From NCBI GenBank assembly GCA_964599095.1, contig CAZREB010000019.1:1-64000 (forward strand): a DNA stretch of 64,000 bases. Direction: 5' to 3'. Position 1 is the stretch's first letter, and each line of letters starts with the position of its first letter. The notes under the pieces were generated by a model that saw nothing but the letters and a program-made list of their open reading frames with translations, had not been told where the DNA came from and did no database searches. Positions 7,523 through 16,477 of this stretch are shown here, in pieces. The stretch is from SZAS-79 sp964599095 (GTDB lineage Bacteria > Pseudomonadota > Gammaproteobacteria > Burkholderiales > SG8-39). The position numbers were made by a program, and so were the translations under genes.

Positions 7523-8518
7523 TTATTCGACTCCGACACCATTTTTCCCACGCCGATGTCGCCCTATTCTATCCCCCACCCATCCCGCCACGCCTCCCGG
7601 CATCAAGTGCAGGAACGCGATCACGACGATCCCGTACACCGCCAGCACCGCCGGCGTCCTGACCGAGTGCGCCACGGTGCCGGCGACAAGCAGGATGGCC
7701 TGCAGGAAGATCGCGCCGTAGATCGCGCCGCTCAAGCTTGCGATGCCGCCGACCGCGCTGCCGATCAGGAATCCCAACGAGACGAAGATGCCCGCGGGCG
7801 CCGCGTACAGCAAGGCCATTGCCGACAGCGCGCCGGCGAGGCCGGTGTACATCGTGCTGACGCCGAAAGTCAGCGTCTTGTAGTACGTGGTGCGTATCCC
7901 CATGGCCTGCGCGCCGAGCGGATGGTCGCGCACCGCGACGATCGCGCGGCCGATGCGGCCACTCTGCAGGTTCGACGCGGTGACGAAAGACAGCACCAGC
8001 ACCCACAGCGCAAGCAGGAAGATCCACTGGTCGTAGCTGAGCGGCAGGCCGAATGGCACTTCGGGCCGGTCGATCCCGAGGCCCTGGCTCCCGCCGGTCC
8101 AATTGGCGACACCCTTGTAGTTCGCGAGTTCCGGCGTCACGCCGGCCAGCGCGAAAGTCGCCATCGCGAGATGCATCGTCTCCAGGCGCACCACCGGGAG
8201 CGCGAACAGCACGCCGGCGGCCAGGCAAACCAACCCGGCCACCGGCAGCGCGGCCCAGTGCGGGACCGAGAAGAACACCATGAGGATCGCGGCCGTGTAG
8301 GCGCCCAGTGTGTAGAACGCGCCGTGGCCCAGCGACACCTGGCCGTTGTAGCCAGTGACGATGTTGATGCCGAGCAGCGCGATCGCGTAAACGACCACGT
8401 TCGTGAGCTTGAACAACTGGAAATCGGTGAGCAGCACCGGCATCGCGCAGGCGAATGCCAGCAGGAGGACGAGTCCGGCCGCCTTGCTGTTTCGCACGCC
8501 GGGGGTCGAAAACGCCAT
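7523..8518 (-). CDS. LivM-type branched-chain amino acid ABC permease, orphan
   Basis: A 331-residue inner-membrane permease with about eight to ten hydrophobic segments. It has the LivM signature region GYNGQVSLGHGAFYTLGAY near the N-terminus and RDHPLGAQAMGIRTTYYKTL with GLAGALSAMALLY later. No livH, livG, livF or livK gene is nearby, although these normally sit together. The last five codons and stop (GVGVE) are read from a family A repeat arm, so the natural C-terminus may have been replaced. The start ATG 8518 is preceded by GGCAGG. It may be a relic or may serve a transporter encoded elsewhere. Confidence 0.85.
   Translation of the reverse strand: MAFSTPGVRNSKAAGLVLLLAFACAMPVLLTDFQLFKLTNVVVYAIALLGINIVTGYNGQVSLGHGAFYTLGAYTAAILMVFFSVPHWAALPVAGLVCLAAGVLFALPVVRLETMHLAMATFALAGVTPELANYKGVANWTGGSQGLGIDRPEVPFGLPLSYDQWIFLLALWVLVLSFVTASNLQSGRIGRAIVAVRDHPLGAQAMGIRTTYYKTLTFGVSTMYTGLAGALSAMALLYAAPAGIFVSLGFLIGSAVGGIASLSGAIYGAIFLQAILLVAGTVAHSVRTPAVLAVYGIVVIAFLHLMPGGVAGWVGDRIGRHRRGKNGVGVE
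7524..7545. repeat. Family A half element (single arm)
   Basis: Only one arm, ATTCGACTCCGACACCATTT, is present; its partner arm is missing. It supplies the stop codon of the livM-like gene and may mark a deletion or recombination end point. Confidence 0.6.
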
Positions 8519-8593
8519 TCAGGCCTGCCGTTCGATTGAACCGGGCTGGATTATTGGCATAAAGTCGGGTCATAACTACAAGGAGACTGTCCA

Positions 8594-9652
8594 ATGTCCA
8601 TCCTGCGCCGCCTCACCGGCCTTCCCGTCGTTGCCCTCTTGGCACTTGCACTCACCGGCTGCGCCGGGACCCACAACCGCCCCGACGCCGACCTCGTCAC
8701 CGAAGACTTCATGGTCCCCGCCGCCGACCCCGGCTACCAGATCCACGTCCGCAACAAGCGCCCGGCCGGCCTCGACGGCTTTACCCCCGGCAACATCATC
8801 CTGTTCGTCCACGGCGCGACGACGCCGCCGGAGGCCGGCTTCGACCTCAAGCTCGACGGCCTGTCGTGGATGGAGTGGATGGCGCGCCAGGGCAACGACG
8901 TGTACTTCGTCAGCGTGCGCGGCTACGGGCGCTCGACCCGGCCGAAAGAGATGGACCAGCCTGCGCTCAGCAACCCGCCGGTAGTGCGGCTGCCGCAGGC
9001 GACGAGCGACGTGAACACCGCGGTGGACTTCATCCGCAAGCGCCGCGGTGTGGACAAGATCAGCCTGCTCGGGCATTCGTGGGGCACGACGATCATGGCC
9101 GCCTACACCGCGCAGAACAACGCCAAGGTGCATCGGGTGGCGCTGTTCGCGCCGCAGTGGCTGCGCACGCAAGGACGCTCGCCCACGGATGCGGGCGGCC
9201 AGCTCGGCGCCTACCGGATCGTCACCGAGGAGGGCGTGAGGAAGCGCCGCGCCGCCGGCCAGAAGCCCGGCGCCACCGAGGCGCGCATGCCCGCGCGCTG
9301 GTTCGACGCGTACATGGAGGCCGCGCTCGCAAGCGACCCGTGGTCGAAGACGCAGAACCCGCGCGCCTTCCGCGCGCCCAACGGCGTCGTGCTCGACGGC
9401 CGCGAATACCAGAACGTCGGCAAGCCGATCTACAACCCGGCCGACATCCGCGTGCCCACGCTCCTCATCCTTGCCGAGCAGGATGCGGATACGCCGCTCT
9501 ACATGGCGCAGACGCTCTTCCCGCTGCTGGTCAACGCGCCGGCCAAGCGGCTGGTCGTGATCGGCGACGGCTCGCACGTCGTGCTGACCGAGAAGAACCG
9601 GATGCAGCTCTTCCGCGAAGTGCAGCTCTTCTTCGACGAAGGCCGCCAGTAG
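8594..9652 (+). CDS. Alpha/beta-hydrolase lipoprotein
   Basis: A 352-residue hydrolase anchored as a lipoprotein. The signal peptide ends in the lipobox LTGC with the lipidated cysteine at residue 23. The fold is alpha/beta hydrolase: HG motif FVHGATTPPE at about 71-80, nucleophile elbow GHSWGT with Ser162, acid in AEQDADTP (Asp297 or Asp299), and His328 in GDGSHVV. It is probably a periplasm-facing esterase, lipase or amidase; the substrate cannot be told. AAGGAGAC precedes ATG 8594. It is divergent from livM, sharing a 75-base promoter region, and is followed by composite repeats A and B. Confidence 0.88.
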   Translation: MSILRRLTGLPVVALLALALTGCAGTHNRPDADLVTEDFMVPAADPGYQIHVRNKRPAGLDGFTPGNIILFVHGATTPPEAGFDLKLDGLSWMEWMARQGNDVYFVSVRGYGRSTRPKEMDQPALSNPPVVRLPQATSDVNTAVDFIRKRRGVDKISLLGHSWGTTIMAAYTAQNNAKVHRVALFAPQWLRTQGRSPTDAGGQLGAYRIVTEEGVRKRRAAGQKPGATEARMPARWFDAYMEAALASDPWSKTQNPRAFRAPNGVVLDGREYQNVGKPIYNPADIRVPTLLILAEQDADTPLYMAQTLFPLLVNAPAKRLVVIGDGSHVVLTEKNRMQLFREVQLFFDEGRQ

Positions 9653-9662
9653 GCGGAATAAA

Positions 9663-9701
9663 TGGTGTCAGAGTCGATTAATTAATTCGACTCCGACACC
9701 A
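9663..9701. repeat. Family A inverted repeat, copy 4
   Basis: Left arm TGGTGTCAGAGTCGA (9663-9677) and right arm TCGACTCCGACACCA (9687-9701) match except for one base. As at 5019, family B follows almost immediately, so A and B form a composite element present twice. Confidence 0.78.
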
Positions 9702-9717
9702 ATTAAATGCCAATTAA

Positions 9718-9796
9718 ATGTACCGGTACCGATACACCAACTGGCAGGAGAGCCAGTAGCGGCGCGGATCTCCGAAACGGATTCTCGAAGATTCAG
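9718..9796. repeat. Family B repeat, copy 3 (full length)
   Basis: About 79 bases, from ATGTACCGGTACCGATACAC to AAGATTCAG, with the CTGGC-AGGAGA-GCCAG hairpin intact. It differs from the copy at 5066 by only a few bases over its length. It lies between convergent genes. Confidence 0.8.
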
Positions 9797-9847
9797 GCGG
9801 AGTAGAGGGTGAATCCCCGATAGCCGCCGGAACAGGATCCGGCGGCG

Positions 9848-10819
9848 TCACCTGGCGCCGCCCGCGAGCCCGATCTCCCTGAGCAGGCCGCCGTAGTAGG
9901 CCCGGGAGCGTTCGAGCAATTGCCGATGCTCTTCCGGCGACGACCAGGAAGCGAGAATGCTCAGGTGCAGGAGCTTATCTCGCACCTCCGGCTCGGCTAC
10001 GATCTTTTCCAGCGCACCGGCAATGCGCTCCATGATCGTCGAAGGCGTCCGGGCAGGCGCCATTACGCCGAACCCCGTGTACGGCAGACGGATATCGAGG
10101 CCGGCTTCATTCAGCGAAGGCACGTCCGGCAGCTGCGGATGACGCCGGTCGAGAAACGTTGCAATCGGCCGGGCGCGGCCCGATAGCGCAAGTTCGAGTG
10201 CGACGCCGTCGATGATCAGGTCGATGTGGCCGCCGACGATGGCCGCGGCCAATTCGGAAGACCCCTTGAAAGGCACGTGCAACAGGTCGATCCCCGCCGC
10301 CCGTTTCAGAATTTCGCCTGAGACATGGCCGACGGACGCGCTTCCCGCAGAGCCGAAGGTGAACTTGCCGGGATTGCGCTTGGCGATATCGATCAGTTCC
10401 TGCATAGATCGCGCCGGGAACTCCTTGCGTACCGCAACGACCGCAACCTGGCGGCCGACGCCGCCGGCGCTCGCGAATCCGTTTGCCGGATCGTAGGGAA
10501 GCTTTTGAAGGTGGGGCAGCACTGTAAATGCGGTAGCGGCGGCAAGCAGCAGCGTATGCCCGTCGGGGGCCGCCCGGCTGACGTACTCGGTTCCGATCAA
10601 GGCGGTCGCGCCCGGGCGGTTTTCCACGACGATCGGCGTGCCGAGCATGTCCTTCAATCGCTCGGCAAGCACGCGCGCAAGGCTGTCCGCATTGCCGCCC
10701 GGCGGATAGGGGACCACGAACCTGATCGGGCGCGCGGGCCATGTTTGCAGCCGGGACAAAGCATCGACAGGCAGGACCGCGCCTGCGGCAAGCGCCAGAA
10801 AATCGCGCCTCGTTGGCAC
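9848..10819 (-). CDS. Bug/TctC-family periplasmic substrate-binding protein
   Basis: A 323-residue receptor beginning MPTRRDFLALAAGAVLPVDA, a signal with twin-arginine character (RRDFLAL). Motifs: IRFVVPYPPGGNADSLARVL, ENRPGATALIGTEYVSRAAP, GSAGSASVGHVSGEILK, HVPFKGSSELAAAIVGGHID and DVPSLNEAGLDI. It is the last gene of the leftward operon that starts at the enoyl-CoA hydratase, nine bases after hyuB, so its ligand is probably the substrate of that pathway or a related acid. Confidence 0.92.
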   Translation of the reverse strand: MPTRRDFLALAAGAVLPVDALSRLQTWPARPIRFVVPYPPGGNADSLARVLAERLKDMLGTPIVVENRPGATALIGTEYVSRAAPDGHTLLLAAATAFTVLPHLQKLPYDPANGFASAGGVGRQVAVVAVRKEFPARSMQELIDIAKRNPGKFTFGSAGSASVGHVSGEILKRAAGIDLLHVPFKGSSELAAAIVGGHIDLIIDGVALELALSGRARPIATFLDRRHPQLPDVPSLNEAGLDIRLPYTGFGVMAPARTPSTIMERIAGALEKIVAEPEVRDKLLHLSILASWSSPEEHRQLLERSRAYYGGLLREIGLAGGAR

Positions 10820-10828
10820 GGCCGACGG

Positions 10829-12586
10829 CTAGCCCTGCGTCGCGCGACTTCGCAACCGCTGCGTCGCCGCGCTGTCGAGCGCCTGCCGCGCCGGATCGAT
10901 CACGACACCGTACTGGGTGCGGGCAGCATCCGGGGTCAACAGTCCGTCGAGCACGTCGCGGACTACCTCCTCCGGGGGGCGTGTCCAGGGGTCGCCCCAA
11001 CCGCCGCCGCCGGAAGACTCGACCGTGATCACGCACGGCGGCAGCTCGGCGACGCCGCATTCGGGCAGCGCGATCTCGCGGCCGCTCGCATCGACGGCAT
11101 GCAGCGCCCCCTTTGCCCCGTACCCGCCGCCGTTCACGCCGAAGCCCGTGGGCCCGACGAGCCCCTCGCCGCGCAGGTTGTTCTGCGTGGCGGTCGTCAT
11201 CCGGACGCTGTATTCGACACCGGCCCCGCCACGATGCCGACCCGGCCCGGCCGTGTCGACGCGAAATTCGTGCTTGACGAATTCGATCGGGTAAAGCTGC
11301 TCGTAGATCTCGAGGTTCGGGATCGTGATCGCGCCCAGGCTTTGCAGTTGACCCACCTGGTCGAACCCGTCCCTTCCTGCGTAAGCCCCGGCGCCCGGCT
11401 GCGCTGCCATGTGATAGAGCACGTAGAGCTCGCCAGACCCGTCGCGCCGGCCGGAGGTCACCGGATGGCAGAGTTTGCCCCATCCTGCCGAGACCTTTTC
11501 CGGGACGATGGCCGCGAAGGCCCGCCAGATCGCGTGGATGATTTCGTAGGTCGGATGCACGGTGGAGAAAGTGACCGGCGCCGGAGCGCGTGGATTGACC
11601 ACGCTGCCTTCGGGCGCGTGGATCGTGATCATGCTGTAGCTTCCCTCGTTGTGCGGGATCGCTGGTCCGAGCATGGTGGAAAGCGCCACGTAGACCGCCG
11701 AGTAGGTGTTCGCAAGCGAGCTGTTCTTGTACGAACGCACCTGCGGGCTCGATCCGGTGAAATCCACGTGCACGTCGCTGCCCTTGACCGTAACGGTGAC
11801 CGCAATCCGGGTCGATGCCGCCTGGGCCCCTTCGCCCGCCATTTCGTCCTCGCCCCGGTAAATGCCGTCCGGAATCGCCTCGATCTCGCGCCGCACGATA
11901 CGTTCGGCGTACTCGAGGATGGCATCCGTATGCGCGGCGTACCCGGCATCGCCGAGATCCGCACATATCTCCAGCATCCGCCTGGCGCCCATCCGGGTCG
12001 CGCCGACCATCGAAAGGATGTCGGCGCGAACCACCTCCGGCACGCGGGTATTGAGCACGATCATGTCCAGCAGGTCGCGGCGCAGCCGGCCGCGCTCGTA
12101 GAGCTTCGCCGGGGGAATGCGCACGCCCTCGTGAAAGATCTCGGTGGCGGTCGGGTTGTAGGTCCCTGCGACGCCGCCGCCGATGTCCACCTGGTGGGCG
12201 CGGTTGCATGCGAACCCGATCAGCACTTCACCGCTGAACACCGGCTTGATGACCGTCACGTCGGGCAGGTGATTGCCGCCTGCGACATAGGGGTCGTTCA
12301 GGACGATCACGTCCTCGGGCCCGATGTCGTCGCCCCAGTACTGCATGGCGGCGCGGACGGCAAACCCGCCCCCGCCGGTGTGGATCGGCACGCCATCGGC
12401 CTGCGAGATCAGGCGCCCGAGGCGATCGGCGACAAAGCACGAAAAGTCGTGCGACTGGCTGAAGATCGGGCTGCGGGACGCCCTCATCATCGCGATGCCC
12501 ATCTCCTTCGACACATGGTCGATCTTGGATTCGAACACCGCAATCGATGCCGGATCCGGGCGTGGCGCTTCCTGCCGGCTGTTCAT
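10829..12586 (-). CDS. hyuB: Hydantoinase B/oxoprolinase-type subunit
   Basis: A 585-residue HyuB-family protein. With HyuA it forms ATP-dependent amidohydrolases or carboxylases (5-oxoprolinase, N-methylhydantoinase, caprolactamase, acetophenone carboxylase). The start ATG 12586 overlaps the hyuA stop as ATGA, and the protein begins MNSRQEAPRPDPASIAVFES. Typical blocks are RASRSPIFSQSHDFSCFVAD, NDPYVAGGNHLPDVTVIKPV, FACNRAHQVDIGG, DFTGSSPQVRSYKNSS, GRHRGGAGVEYS and SSGGGGWGDPWTRPPEEV. The substrate is not readable; the pathway context suggests a cyclic amide or imide. Confidence 0.92.
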   Translation of the reverse strand: MNSRQEAPRPDPASIAVFESKIDHVSKEMGIAMMRASRSPIFSQSHDFSCFVADRLGRLISQADGVPIHTGGGGFAVRAAMQYWGDDIGPEDVIVLNDPYVAGGNHLPDVTVIKPVFSGEVLIGFACNRAHQVDIGGGVAGTYNPTATEIFHEGVRIPPAKLYERGRLRRDLLDMIVLNTRVPEVVRADILSMVGATRMGARRMLEICADLGDAGYAAHTDAILEYAERIVRREIEAIPDGIYRGEDEMAGEGAQAASTRIAVTVTVKGSDVHVDFTGSSPQVRSYKNSSLANTYSAVYVALSTMLGPAIPHNEGSYSMITIHAPEGSVVNPRAPAPVTFSTVHPTYEIIHAIWRAFAAIVPEKVSAGWGKLCHPVTSGRRDGSGELYVLYHMAAQPGAGAYAGRDGFDQVGQLQSLGAITIPNLEIYEQLYPIEFVKHEFRVDTAGPGRHRGGAGVEYSVRMTTATQNNLRGEGLVGPTGFGVNGGGYGAKGALHAVDASGREIALPECGVAELPPCVITVESSGGGGWGDPWTRPPEEVVRDVLDGLLTPDAARTQYGVVIDPARQALDSAATQRLRSRATQG

Positions 12587-14649
12587 GCGGGCCCTCCGCC
12601 GCCGGACTCGAGGATGAAGTTGCCGTAGGCATCGACCCGGAGCCGGTCGCCGCGATCGACGAGGACGGTGGTGTGGGCTTCCTCGATGACGGCCGGGCCG
12701 GTCACGACGTCCCCGTGCCGGAGCCGCGCACCCTCGAAGATGCCCATCCGCACCGGGTCCGGCGACCATCCGAACCAGCCTTCGCGCCAGGCGTGCGGTG
12801 GCGTCTCGCAGGCCTCGCGTTCGACGCGCACCGGGCCGAGCTTCGGCATGCCGACCACAGCCTTCACGCGAACGTTCACCATCTGGACCGCGGACTCCGG
12901 ATCGCGATAACCGTAGAGGGCTTCATGGCGCTCGTGGAAAGCGTCGAGCGCCGCGGCCACGTCGGCCTCGCCGGCCGGGCACGGGATCGGGATGCCGATC
13001 TGCCACTGCTGGCCCGCATAGCGCAGATCCACGGTGGCCGCTGTCACCACATGGCTGCGCTCGACCCCGCTTCGCATCAACGTGTCGATCGCGTCGTCCG
13101 CAGTGGCCCCGAGGCGCTGGTTCAGCTCCTCGATCACCGGGGCGCCGAAGGTTCGGAGCAGGCTCTGCATCGCGTCCTGCTTGACGTCCGATTGGAGCAT
13201 GCCCATGGCGCAGGCCACCGAGGCCTCGCGGGGGATGTACACCGTGCGGATGCCGAGACTGCGTGCGACTTCGCTCACATGCAATCCGCTCGCCCCTCCC
13301 GCCGCGACGAGCACCAGCCTGCGCAAGTCCGTGCCGCCTTCGGCCGCAACGAGCTTCACGGCGCTCGCCATGCGCTCGTTGGCGAGGCCCACCACGCCCA
13401 GCGCAGCGCGTTGCGGCGTCAGGCCGAGCGGTCGGGCAAGGTGCTCGTCAATCGAGGTTCTCGCTGCATCGAGGTCGAGCGACATTTCGCCACCCAGGAA
13501 ATTCGACGGGTTCAGCCTGCCGAGGACCAGGTTTGCATCGGTCACGGTCGGCTCCCGGCCGCCGCGCCCGTAGCACGCAGGACCGGGCAGCGAGCCGGCG
13601 CTGCCCGGCCCGACCCGCAGCATGCCCCCGCGGTCGACCTGCGCAATCGTCCCGCCCCCGGTGCCGATGGTGCGAATGTCGATCGCCGGGCAGGCGATAT
13701 GGTAGTTCTCGATCTCCATGAGCGTGGCCGGCATCGCCTTCCCGCCCACCGTGATCAGCACGTCCGTACTCGTGCCGCCCATGTCGAAGAACACGACATC
13801 CTGCGCCGCCGCCAGCGTGCACCAGTACTCGGCTGCGGACGCCCCGGCGGCCGGCCCCGAGAGCACGGCGTTCACGGGCTTCCGGATCAGGGTATCGAAT
13901 CCGACCACGCCACCGTTGCTTTGCATGATCAGGGGCCGGCACTTCAATCCGTGCGAACCAAGGGAACCGGCAAGCTGCGAAAGATAACGCCGCGTCTTCG
14001 GGCCGACGAAGGCGTTGACCACCGCCGTCGAGGTGCGCTCGTACTCGCCGACCAGGGGCAGGACTTCCGTCGAGACCGACAGGAAAACGCCGGGGAGCAG
14101 CGCCTGCATCAGGCTTTGGACGCGACGCTCATGAGCGTCGTTCAGGTAGGAGTTCATCAGGCAGATCGCGACCGATTCGACGCCGGCCTTGCGAAACGCC
14201 TCGGCCGCCATCTCGACGTCCGATTCCTCGAGCGGGATCGCGACCCGCCCGCGGGCATCGATCCGCTCGCGCACGCCCAGCCGCAGCGAACGCGGCACCA
14301 GTTCCGCGGGGTGACCGGCGGACATGTCCCAGACGTCCTTGCGAATACCGCGCCGGATGGCCAGCGAATCGCGAAATCCCGCCGTGCACACCAGGCCGAC
14401 CTTCGCGCCGCGTCCTTCGACCATGATGTTGGTCGCGACCGTGGTTCCGAGCACGAAGACGTCGATTGCGGCGAGAAATTCCGCGCTCGTGCGGCCCGAC
14501 GCCGCGGCAGCCTTGCCCAGGGCTTCCATGACGCCTGCGGTCGGGTCGGACGGCGTGGACAAGGCCTTGTACTGCCACAGCCGGCCGCCGGCGTCGGCAA
14601 CGGCGAGGTCGGTGAACGTGCCGCCAACGTCGACTGCGGCCCTGAGCAT
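12583..14649 (-). CDS. hyuA: Hydantoinase A/oxoprolinase-type ATP-binding subunit
   Basis: A 688-residue HyuA-family protein with an actin-like ATPase fold. Phosphate-1 loop: AAVDVGGTFTDLAVADAGG at about 4-22. A second glycine-rich phosphate site is VFFDMGGTSTDVLI in the middle, then IDIRTIGTGGGTIAQVDRGG. It phosphorylates the ring carbonyl so that the HyuB partner can complete hydrolysis or carboxylation. It lies between a VOC protein (eight-base gap) and hyuB (four-base overlap), so it is part of one operon. The length is normal for the family and no key glycine is missing. Confidence 0.93.
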   Translation of the reverse strand: MLRAAVDVGGTFTDLAVADAGGRLWQYKALSTPSDPTAGVMEALGKAAAASGRTSAEFLAAIDVFVLGTTVATNIMVEGRGAKVGLVCTAGFRDSLAIRRGIRKDVWDMSAGHPAELVPRSLRLGVRERIDARGRVAIPLEESDVEMAAEAFRKAGVESVAICLMNSYLNDAHERRVQSLMQALLPGVFLSVSTEVLPLVGEYERTSTAVVNAFVGPKTRRYLSQLAGSLGSHGLKCRPLIMQSNGGVVGFDTLIRKPVNAVLSGPAAGASAAEYWCTLAAAQDVVFFDMGGTSTDVLITVGGKAMPATLMEIENYHIACPAIDIRTIGTGGGTIAQVDRGGMLRVGPGSAGSLPGPACYGRGGREPTVTDANLVLGRLNPSNFLGGEMSLDLDAARTSIDEHLARPLGLTPQRAALGVVGLANERMASAVKLVAAEGGTDLRRLVLVAAGGASGLHVSEVARSLGIRTVYIPREASVACAMGMLQSDVKQDAMQSLLRTFGAPVIEELNQRLGATADDAIDTLMRSGVERSHVVTAATVDLRYAGQQWQIGIPIPCPAGEADVAAALDAFHERHEALYGYRDPESAVQMVNVRVKAVVGMPKLGPVRVEREACETPPHAWREGWFGWSPDPVRMGIFEGARLRHGDVVTGPAVIEEAHTTVLVDRGDRLRVDAYGNFILESGGGGPA

Positions 14650-14657
14650 CGGGGTAC

Positions 14658-15257
14658 CTAGCGGGCCCGGCCCGCCCGGGACCGTGCTTCGGCCGCACGT
14701 TGCTGCACTTCGGCCCAGATCTTTTCGCGATCGGCGAGGATCCCGTGCGCCTTCGCGGCGCGCCGAACGAGCGCCTCCTTGCTGGCCGTGGTGTAGGCAA
14801 ACTCAAGACGAATGCCGTTCGGATCGAAGAAGTAGATCGACTTCGACGAGGCGTGGACCGTCGGGCCGAGCACGTCTACGCCCGCGGCCTCGAGGCGCGC
14901 TTTCGCATCCAGCAGCGCCGCCTCGCTGTCGACCTGCATCGCAATATGATTGACCCAGCGCGGCGTGTTCGGATCCGGTGCGGTGACTCCGCCGTCGAAC
15001 AGGTCGAAGAACGCAATGCACGATCCGTCCGCCATTTCGAAGAAGAGGTGGAAGTAGGGGTTGTACTCGCCGGTGCTGGGCACTTCGTCATGCGTGACGA
15101 TCCCGACAAGCGGGAGCCTCAGGATGTCTTCGTAAAAATGCCGCGTCTCCTCCGAGTCGCGGCACCGATAGGCGACATGGTGCAAGCCGTAGATGCGCGG
15201 AAACTCGGCAGAGGGGGTATTTGCGACGGGCTCTCTCTTCAGGCCATCAAGCGACAT
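14658..15257 (-). CDS. VOC (glyoxalase/dioxygenase fold) protein
   Basis: A 199-residue vicinal-oxygen-chelate protein with two beta-alpha-beta-beta-beta modules. The first opens with GLHHVAYRCRDSEETRHFYE and the second with NHIAMQVDSEAALLDAKARL, closing with YFFDPNGIRLEF. Histidines at both module starts and the final glutamate are the usual metal ligands. Members are glyoxalases, extradiol dioxygenases or epimerases. Its position between CoA transferase and hyuA suggests it acts on an intermediate of this pathway. The charged C-terminal tail of about 35 residues is not part of the fold. Confidence 0.85.
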   Translation of the reverse strand: MSLDGLKREPVANTPSAEFPRIYGLHHVAYRCRDSEETRHFYEDILRLPLVGIVTHDEVPSTGEYNPYFHLFFEMADGSCIAFFDLFDGGVTAPDPNTPRWVNHIAMQVDSEAALLDAKARLEAAGVDVLGPTVHASSKSIYFFDPNGIRLEFAYTTASKEALVRRAAKAHGILADREKIWAEVQQRAAEARSRAGRAR

Positions 15258-15277
15258 GTCTTGCCTCCGATCGATAT

Positions 15278-16477
15278 TCAGTTTGCGGGCGGACCGCCAA
15301 GCTCCACTGCTTTCGCAGCCGCGAGCCTCGCGATCTCATCGGCGCCGAACCCGTATTCGGCGAGCACTTGCGCCGTATGCTCTCCAAGCCAGGGCGCCGG
15401 GCGACGGACCGGCCCCACCGGCGGTTCGGTGCGGTAGGGCGTGCCCAGCATCTTCACCATCCCCACTCCCGGATGCTCGATTGCCTGTACCAGACCGAGA
15501 TGCCTGACCTGCGGATCCTCGAACACTTCGTCGAATTCGTACACCGGCCCCACTGCGATTCCCTGCCTGGCGAGGCGCTCGACCCATTGGTCGGTCGTGC
15601 CGACCGCAAGCAGGGCGTCCACCCGGGCCTTGAATTCGGCGTGGTTCGCAAGCCGGTCGGCGTTGGTTGCGAACCGCGGATCGTCCTTCATCGCCACGTC
15701 GCCCAGTTCGGCGCAGAAACGTCCCCACTGTTCCGGGCTGGTCAGCACGATGATCACCATGCCGTCGCTGGTCGGGAAAACCTCGCCCGGCGTCACGCTC
15801 GGGCTGCGATTGCCCAGTCGCCTGGGACGCTCTCCGGTCTCGAAGTAGTTGGCCACCGGGTCGGGGATCATCCCGAGCGTCGAGGCGAGCAGGTTGACGT
15901 CGATGTAGGTCCCCTCCCCGCGCCGGAATCGCTTCACGAGCGCAGCGCTGATCGCCCCGAATGCGAGATACGCCGCCGAAAGGTCCGCCAGCGACCCGCC
16001 CGGACGTGTCGGGCCGTGGCCGGGCATGCCGGTGATCGCCATCAGGCCGCTCATCGCCAGGGCCACGGAGTTGTAGCCGGCGCGCCGGGCCAGCGGCCCG
16101 TCCTGGCCGAACCCGGTGATCGATGCGTAGACCACGGCCGGATTTGCGGCCTTGACCTGTTCGTAGGACAGGCCGAACTTCCTCGTCTCGCCCGGAAGAA
16201 AGTTCTCCAGCACGACGTCGGCCTGGCGCGCCAGCGTAAATGCCACGCGCTGGCCCTCCGGATGCCGCAGGTCCACCGCAATGCTGCGCTTGTTGCGATT
16301 GCACGAGGCAAACGAAGCCGTGATCCCCCGTCCACCGCGCAACCAGCGCAGGTCGTCTCCCCGCCCCGGTCGCTCGAGCTTGATCACGTCCGCCCCGAGG
16401 TCGGCAAGCATCATCGCGGCATAGGGTCCGGCGAGGATGCGGGACAGGTCGAGAACCTTGATGCCTTCGAGCATCAT
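15278..16477 (-). CDS. Class III CoA transferase (CaiB/BaiF/Frc family)
   Basis: A 399-residue acyl-CoA:carboxylate CoA transferase. The start ATG 16477 overlaps the stop of the upstream hydratase (ATGA) and gives MMLEGIKVLDLSRILAGPYA, the typical family opening. Other features are LADLGADVIKLERPG, NRNKRSIAVDLRHPEG, YASITGFGQDGPLARRAGYN and the probable catalytic aspartate in SLADLSAAYLAFG. It activates a carboxylic acid by moving CoA from a donor thioester. It is one of two such enzymes in the window, the other at 51895, and is expected to feed the adjacent enoyl-CoA hydratase. Confidence 0.93.
   Translation of the reverse strand: MMLEGIKVLDLSRILAGPYAAMMLADLGADVIKLERPGRGDDLRWLRGGRGITASFASCNRNKRSIAVDLRHPEGQRVAFTLARQADVVLENFLPGETRKFGLSYEQVKAANPAVVYASITGFGQDGPLARRAGYNSVALAMSGLMAITGMPGHGPTRPGGSLADLSAAYLAFGAISAALVKRFRRGEGTYIDVNLLASTLGMIPDPVANYFETGERPRRLGNRSPSVTPGEVFPTSDGMVIIVLTSPEQWGRFCAELGDVAMKDDPRFATNADRLANHAEFKARVDALLAVGTTDQWVERLARQGIAVGPVYEFDEVFEDPQVRHLGLVQAIEHPGVGMVKMLGTPYRTEPPVGPVRRPAPWLGEHTAQVLAEYGFGADEIARLAAAKAVELGGPPAN

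Noticed and set aside
10325..14661. Long plus-strand open frames of 767 and 704 codons opposite hyuA and hyuB
   Set aside because: Arg/His-rich shadow translations of strongly conserved minus-strand genes; no recognisable motif or ribosome site.
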